Source: Luteimicrobium xylanilyticum
GTDB taxonomy: Bacteria > Actinomycetota > Actinomycetes > Actinomycetales > Cellulomonadaceae
DNA: 64,000 bases
Assembly: GCF_009429125.1 (NCBI RefSeq)
Contig: NZ_CP045529.1
Location: 3,906,001-3,970,000 of the forward strand
Direction: 5' to 3'
The translations under genes and the position numbers were made by a program. Positions 60,558-64,000 of the stretch are shown piece by piece (within the stretch, counting starts at the first letter, position 1; each line of letters begins with the position of its first letter). The notes beneath the pieces are model-generated. The model did no database searches. It worked only from the letters and a program-made list of their open reading frames with translations, and was not told where the DNA came from.

Positions 60558-61634
60558 TCACACCTCGACGCGGCGGCCCTCGCGCGCGGCGACGCGCGCG
60601 GCGTCGAGCACCTCGGCGGTGCGCACGGCGTCCGCGGGGTCGACGGGCGCGGGCCCCTCGCCCGTCGCCCACGCGGCGACCAGCCGGTAGAAGTCGGCGT
60701 GGCCACCCGGCGCGCGAGGCACCGCAGTCTTCTCGCGCCCCCGCACGAGCCAGCCCTCGGAGCCCGCGGGGGCGTCGGCGTCGAGCACCTCGAACGGCGA
60801 CGCCTCCGACGCCGTCTCGTAGGTCGTCACGAGGTAGGCGGCACCCCGGCCCAGGACGCGAGTTCGAGGGCCCGGCGCACCGACGACCGAACCCGCCCAC
60901 AGCCGCGAGACCACGCCGCCCGGCACCGCACCGGCGCCCTCGACCGCGCCGCCCTCGGCGTGCTGCAGCTCGAGGAACACGTCGTCCTCGGTGGGGGTGG
61001 TGAGCGCGCGCAGGTGCGCGGACACGGCTGTGACGGGTCCGAAGAGCTGCGTCGCGGCGTCGACGAGGTGCGGGCCGAGGTCGAGCAGGAGCCCGCCACC
61101 GACGGGGTCGTTCTCCTTCCACCGGTCCCGCGGGACCGGACGGAACCGTTCCCAGCGCCGCTCGAACGTGTGCACCTCGCCCAGCTCTCCCCGCCCGACG
61201 ACGGCGCCCAGGGTGAGCTGCTCAGGGTCCCACCGGCGGTTCTGGAAGACGGTGAAAGGGGTGCTCCCCGCGGCGGCGACGACGCGGCGCGCCTGGGCCG
61301 CGGACGTCGCGATGGGCTTGTCGAGCACGAAAGGCACGCCGACGGCGGCGACGGCCTCCGCGTGCTCCGCGTGCAGCGGGGTCGGGCTCGCGACCACGAC
61401 GACGTCGAACGCGGGCCCGGCCGAGCGCCCGCCCTGGCCGTCGCGTGACGCGAGGAGGGATGCGACGTCGTCGTGCAGGCGGACGGCGGGCCAGTCGCTC
61501 GCTGCCTGCATGCGGCGGCCGGGGTCGCGGGCGACGACGTCGGTGACGACGCCGCCGGCTTCCCGGATCAGGCGGGAGTGGATGCCGCGGCCGGCACCGC
61601 CGTAGCCGATGAGGGCATAGCGCGTGGAGGTCAT
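60558..61634 (-). CDS. Gfo/Idh/MocA family oxidoreductase
   Basis: This is a 358-residue dehydrogenase with the nucleotide-binding start RYALIGYGGAGRGIHSRLI, the signature LDKPIATSAAQARR and the C-terminal block GGGLLLDLGPHLVDAATQLF. The signature has an Asp in place of the usual Glu before Lys-Pro (DKP), as in the scyllo-inositol/YdgJ-like branch. Substrate is unknown. It stands alone and is not linked to the upstream sugar operons. Confidence 0.87.
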   Translation of the reverse strand: MTSTRYALIGYGGAGRGIHSRLIREAGGVVTDVVARDPGRRMQAASDWPAVRLHDDVASLLASRDGQGGRSAGPAFDVVVVASPTPLHAEHAEAVAAVGVPFVLDKPIATSAAQARRVVAAAGSTPFTVFQNRRWDPEQLTLGAVVGRGELGEVHTFERRWERFRPVPRDRWKENDPVGGGLLLDLGPHLVDAATQLFGPVTAVSAHLRALTTPTEDDVFLELQHAEGGAVEGAGAVPGGVVSRLWAGSVVGAPGPRTRVLGRGAAYLVTTYETASEASPFEVLDADAPAGSEGWLVRGREKTAVPRAPGGHADFYRLVAAWATGEGPAPVDPADAVRTAEVLDAARVAAREGRRVEV

Positions 61635-61677
61635 GCGTCATGGTCGCATGGTGACCTACCTCATATTCGTAGGAGCG

Positions 61678-61705
61678 TTAACCATGACGGTCGTACCGAT
61701 ATTGT
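61678..61705 (+). promoter_or_regulatory. Promoter candidate of the C39-like peptidase gene
   Basis: TTAACC (61678-61683), a 16-base spacer and TATTGT (61700-61705) precede a ~45-base leader with AGGGAGA before ATG 61758. Confidence 0.45.
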
Positions 61706-61757
61706 TCGTCGCGCCGGGCACGAGCTCGGTACCCCATCTGAGCAGGGAGAACATCGG

Positions 61758-62608
61758 ATGAAGACCGGAAAGCGCATCGTCCGGGGGGGCTGATCGTGGC
61801 CCTCTCCGCAGCCGGGCTCGCGGCGCCGTCGGCGGCGTTCGCAGCTGATAGTGGCGACACCGGCACCGTGGTCAACGGCGACACCGGCGAGAGCTGGGGA
61901 CCGATCGACGCCGCAGGCCAGGCACGGCTCGCCGAGCTGGTCGCGGAGGACACGGGTGTCGGCGGCGTCTCGACGATGTCGACGACACCCTGCGCGAACT
62001 CAGCCCCGATCGGTGCCGCAACCACGTCGCCGACCGAAGTCGAAGCCGGAACCGCTGTCACCCCACTGAGCACGTGCGTCCACACCATCCCTGCGACCAA
62101 GACGCTGTCCGTGAAGTGGCAGCAGCAGAAGAAGGGCTACTGGTGCGGGCCGACCACGGTCTCGATGGCCTCGTACTACTTCGGCACCAAGAAGACCCAG
62201 GCCCAGGTGGCGTCCTACATCGGCACGACGAAGGCCGGTAGCGACCGGCTCCAGGTCGCCAAGGGGATGAAGTGGGCCAGCGGGTCCCGGAAGATCGGCT
62301 ACACGCAGATCGCCGCGCCGAACGCGTCGAAGATCACATCGATCCTGCGGGCTGACATCGGGAAGAACGTCGCTCCGGTTGCCGTCAACACGCACGAGAT
62401 CGCGGGCGGGTCGCACTACAACAAGCACCCCAACCGGACGATCGGCCACTTCATCCTCGCGTACGGCTACACGAGCGGTGGACAGACGGCCAAGATCGCG
62501 GACCCCGCAGCAGGACTCTCCGGGGGGTACGCAAGCGCCGCCGAGAAGTTCTCCATCTCCGCGTCAACCCTGGCCGGCTTTGTCGACGACCGGGGCGTCG
62601 TCGCGTGA
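61758..62608 (+). pseudogene. Secreted C39-like peptidase, signal peptide broken by a frameshift in a G7 tract
   Basis: ATG 61758 with AGGGAGA upstream begins MKTGKRIVRGG and then meets TGA at 61791. The downstream frame, open from about 61796 to 62608, begins with a hydrophobic stretch ending AAFA and then a mature domain. Adding one G to the tract 61783-61789 gives one continuous signal peptide. The mature domain has the Cys motif GYWCGPTTVSM, GHFILAYGYTSGG with the His, and KIADPAAG, the papain-like C39 catalytic set. As written the signal n-region is lost. Sequencing error, phase variation or a GTG start at 61796 are alternatives. Confidence 0.75.
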
Positions 62609-64000
62609 GATCGCAGCTCAGGTCCAGCGTGCTGGTGGCCCTCGCGGCCGCCGGCACGCTGGCCCTCGTGACCGGCTGCCACGGTGGCACCCACCCATCC
62701 GAGACTGCGGCGACGTCCGCGACCCGTCCGTCGGCGAGCCCGGCCTCGACGGAGCGCGCCGAGCGCCCCGGCACGACGCCTTCTGCGACGCCGTCCGGGA
62801 CGACGATCCGGCTCGTCGACGGTGACGGCAGGGACGTACCCGTCACCTGGTACGACATGAAGACCGCCCGCGACGCCGCCCCGTCTAACGACTTCAGCGT
62901 CGTCTCAAGACTCCAGACAACCGGCACGTGTACGGACACACTCGCACCCGGCGCCCTCTTTGACGACGGCGCGTGGTTCACCGGAGTCACACCCGGCGCG
63001 GCCTGCTCCTGGCAAGGCGACGGGCCACTGCCCGCGTCCGACCGGGTCGGAGTCGTGCAGGAGGGGTCGACGACGGCACACCTGTGGGCATCGACCGTCA
63101 CGCTCGTGCCTGGCGACCACCACCGGCAGGTGACGCGCTCGACCGTCTCGGGCGACTGGGCGGTGTGGTCCGAGACCGAGAGCACCGACCTGTACTACGA
63201 CAACTGGCGGGTCTTCGCCGCCGACCGCCGCACGGGCAAGCCGCACGTCGTCGCCACGGCGGAGGAGTTCACGGGCGGCAAGAAGCTGCCGTTCTACGAG
63301 GCGACCTACACCATCTACCAGGATCGCGTCTTCTGGAGCACGACCCCAGCATCGGTAGCGGGGACACAGAAGGCCTTCGAACCGGAGGTCGTCTCGAAGG
63401 CGATCTCGGGAAAGGGTGCAATCGACGTCGTGGCGAAGGCCGGCGACCAGCCGGTGACGACTGATAGCGGCGTTGTCGTTCGAACGTCGTCAAAGCTGCG
63501 CGTCAATGACACCGACGACACGGACAGCCCGGACGTTAAGAAGGAGACGATCTCGACGGGCTTCTCACTCGTCACGGCTCACGGGCTCCAGCCCTTGTTG
63601 CGAATCTCACCCACCGGTCCCATCGACCGAGATCAGGAGCCGAGCGCGGTCGCGGCCCACGGGAACACGCTCGCGTTCGCCGTCGGAGATACGGAGTACC
63701 TGTACGACCTAGCCACGGGGACAGCGGTGGGCTTCCGGGGTGCGGGGCACGAGATAGCCGTCCCCGACGCCCGGGAGGGTGACAGCGACGCCGAGAGCGA
63801 GGCGTCGACGATCAACAGTTCCGCGGTGACCGGGTCGTTCGCGACGTGGACGTTCGGCGGCGGCTCAGGGTCGCTCAAGGCGCCCGTCCTGGTGTACGAC
63901 CTCAAGTCCAACACTCTGCGTCGGACGTGGGTCAAGCACAACGGGGGCGACGTGTGGGCCGCCGGCGGCTACGTCGGGTGGCGTTCCATCGGACAAGACA
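62605..64000 (+). CDS. Secreted lipoprotein, probable beta-propeller, 3' end outside window
   Basis: GTG 62605 overlaps the C39-like stop (GTGA) and the frame is open to the right edge (465 residues seen). The N-terminus has a signal peptide with lipobox VTGC, then a Thr/Ser/Pro-rich linker. The rest has repeated beta-strand blocks with Trp/Asp such as SGDWAVWSETES, VFWSTTPAS, NTLAFAVGDTEYLYDL and VWAAGGYVGW, typical of a propeller of WD/TolB type. No enzyme motif is seen. It is translationally coupled to the C39-like gene, so the two may act together on the cell surface. Codon use is less GC-biased than in the island genes. Confidence 0.7.
   Translation, partial: MRSQLRSSVLVALAAAGTLALVTGCHGGTHPSETAATSATRPSASPASTERAERPGTTPSATPSGTTIRLVDGDGRDVPVTWYDMKTARDAAPSNDFSVVSRLQTTGTCTDTLAPGALFDDGAWFTGVTPGAACSWQGDGPLPASDRVGVVQEGSTTAHLWASTVTLVPGDHHRQVTRSTVSGDWAVWSETESTDLYYDNWRVFAADRRTGKPHVVATAEEFTGGKKLPFYEATYTIYQDRVFWSTTPASVAGTQKAFEPEVVSKAISGKGAIDVVAKAGDQPVTTDSGVVVRTSSKLRVNDTDDTDSPDVKKETISTGFSLVTAHGLQPLLRISPTGPIDRDQEPSAVAAHGNTLAFAVGDTEYLYDLATGTAVGFRGAGHEIAVPDAREGDSDAESEASTINSSAVTGSFATWTFGGGSGSLKAPVLVYDLKSNTLRRTWVKHNGGDVWAAGGYVGWRSIGQD

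Overview
The window is very GC-rich and gene-dense, with frequent GTG starts, many 4-base ATGA/GTGA overlaps between operon genes and several apparently leaderless promoters. Together with the large plant-polysaccharide gene content this points to an actinobacterium of the Micrococcales, probably near Cellulomonas, Cellulosimicrobium or Isoptericola. The genus is inference. No rRNA, tRNA, CRISPR array, insertion sequence or origin was recognised. No gene-free stretch exceeds 300 bases; the longest gaps are 46413-46651 and 37816-38026, and both are described.

Layout. 1-7900: the 3' part of a GH95 fucosidase gene, an FAD oxidase, a P1B-5-like (TPC-motif) metal ATPase, a MoeA-MobA fusion coupled to a DUF6457 protein, and a phosphotransferase. 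7905-10714: a BsuBI/PstI-type type II restriction-modification pair. 10772-22519: a glycoside import and breakdown locus (GH31, GH43, two Gfo/Idh/MocA oxidoreductases, a ThuA-like protein, two ABC permeases, a lipoprotein binding protein) divergent from its LacI regulator, with two copies of an operator-like palindrome between them. 22531-26647: ABC-F protein, pyrimidine-dimer glycosylase, DUF1992 protein, ComB and a cupin. 26723-31665: an organosulfur-type operon (ABC permease, ATPase, AprA-like flavoprotein, ferredoxin, binding lipoprotein) preceded by a 27-residue leader peptide ending in a cysteine cluster, so probably a cysteine-sensing attenuator. 31747-38602: SthA, a HAD phosphatase, an ArsR/AHSA1 pair with a clear operator, LtrA, small proteins, an AlkA-like glycosylase, a cluster of 13-bp palindromic repeats, and clpP. 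38775-39242: a PopR/ClgR-type regulator divergent from clpP, with a perfect TCTGCC-3N-GGCAGA box between them and a C-terminal ALAA tail.

39270-55922 is a pectin and galacturonate utilisation island. On the minus strand: LacI fused to DUF6807, altronate dehydratase, a GH28 enzyme and a secreted exo-polygalacturonase-like enzyme. On the plus strand: an ABC importer, KduD, KduI, GH105, UxaC and UxaB. Galacturonate goes through UxaC, UxaB and UxaA, and unsaturated uronate through GH105, KduI and KduD, both to 2-keto-3-deoxygluconate. KDG kinase and KDPG aldolase are not in the window. LacI-type operators overlap both divergent promoters, and a related site lies before the polygalacturonase gene.

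55952-64000: a GAF/SpoIIE phosphatase, a GH13 glucosidase, a DUF3800 gene followed by a potential three-way-junction RNA, a Gfo/Idh/MocA protein, a secreted C39-like peptidase whose signal peptide is broken by a one-base shift in a G7 tract, and a secreted lipoprotein running off the right edge.
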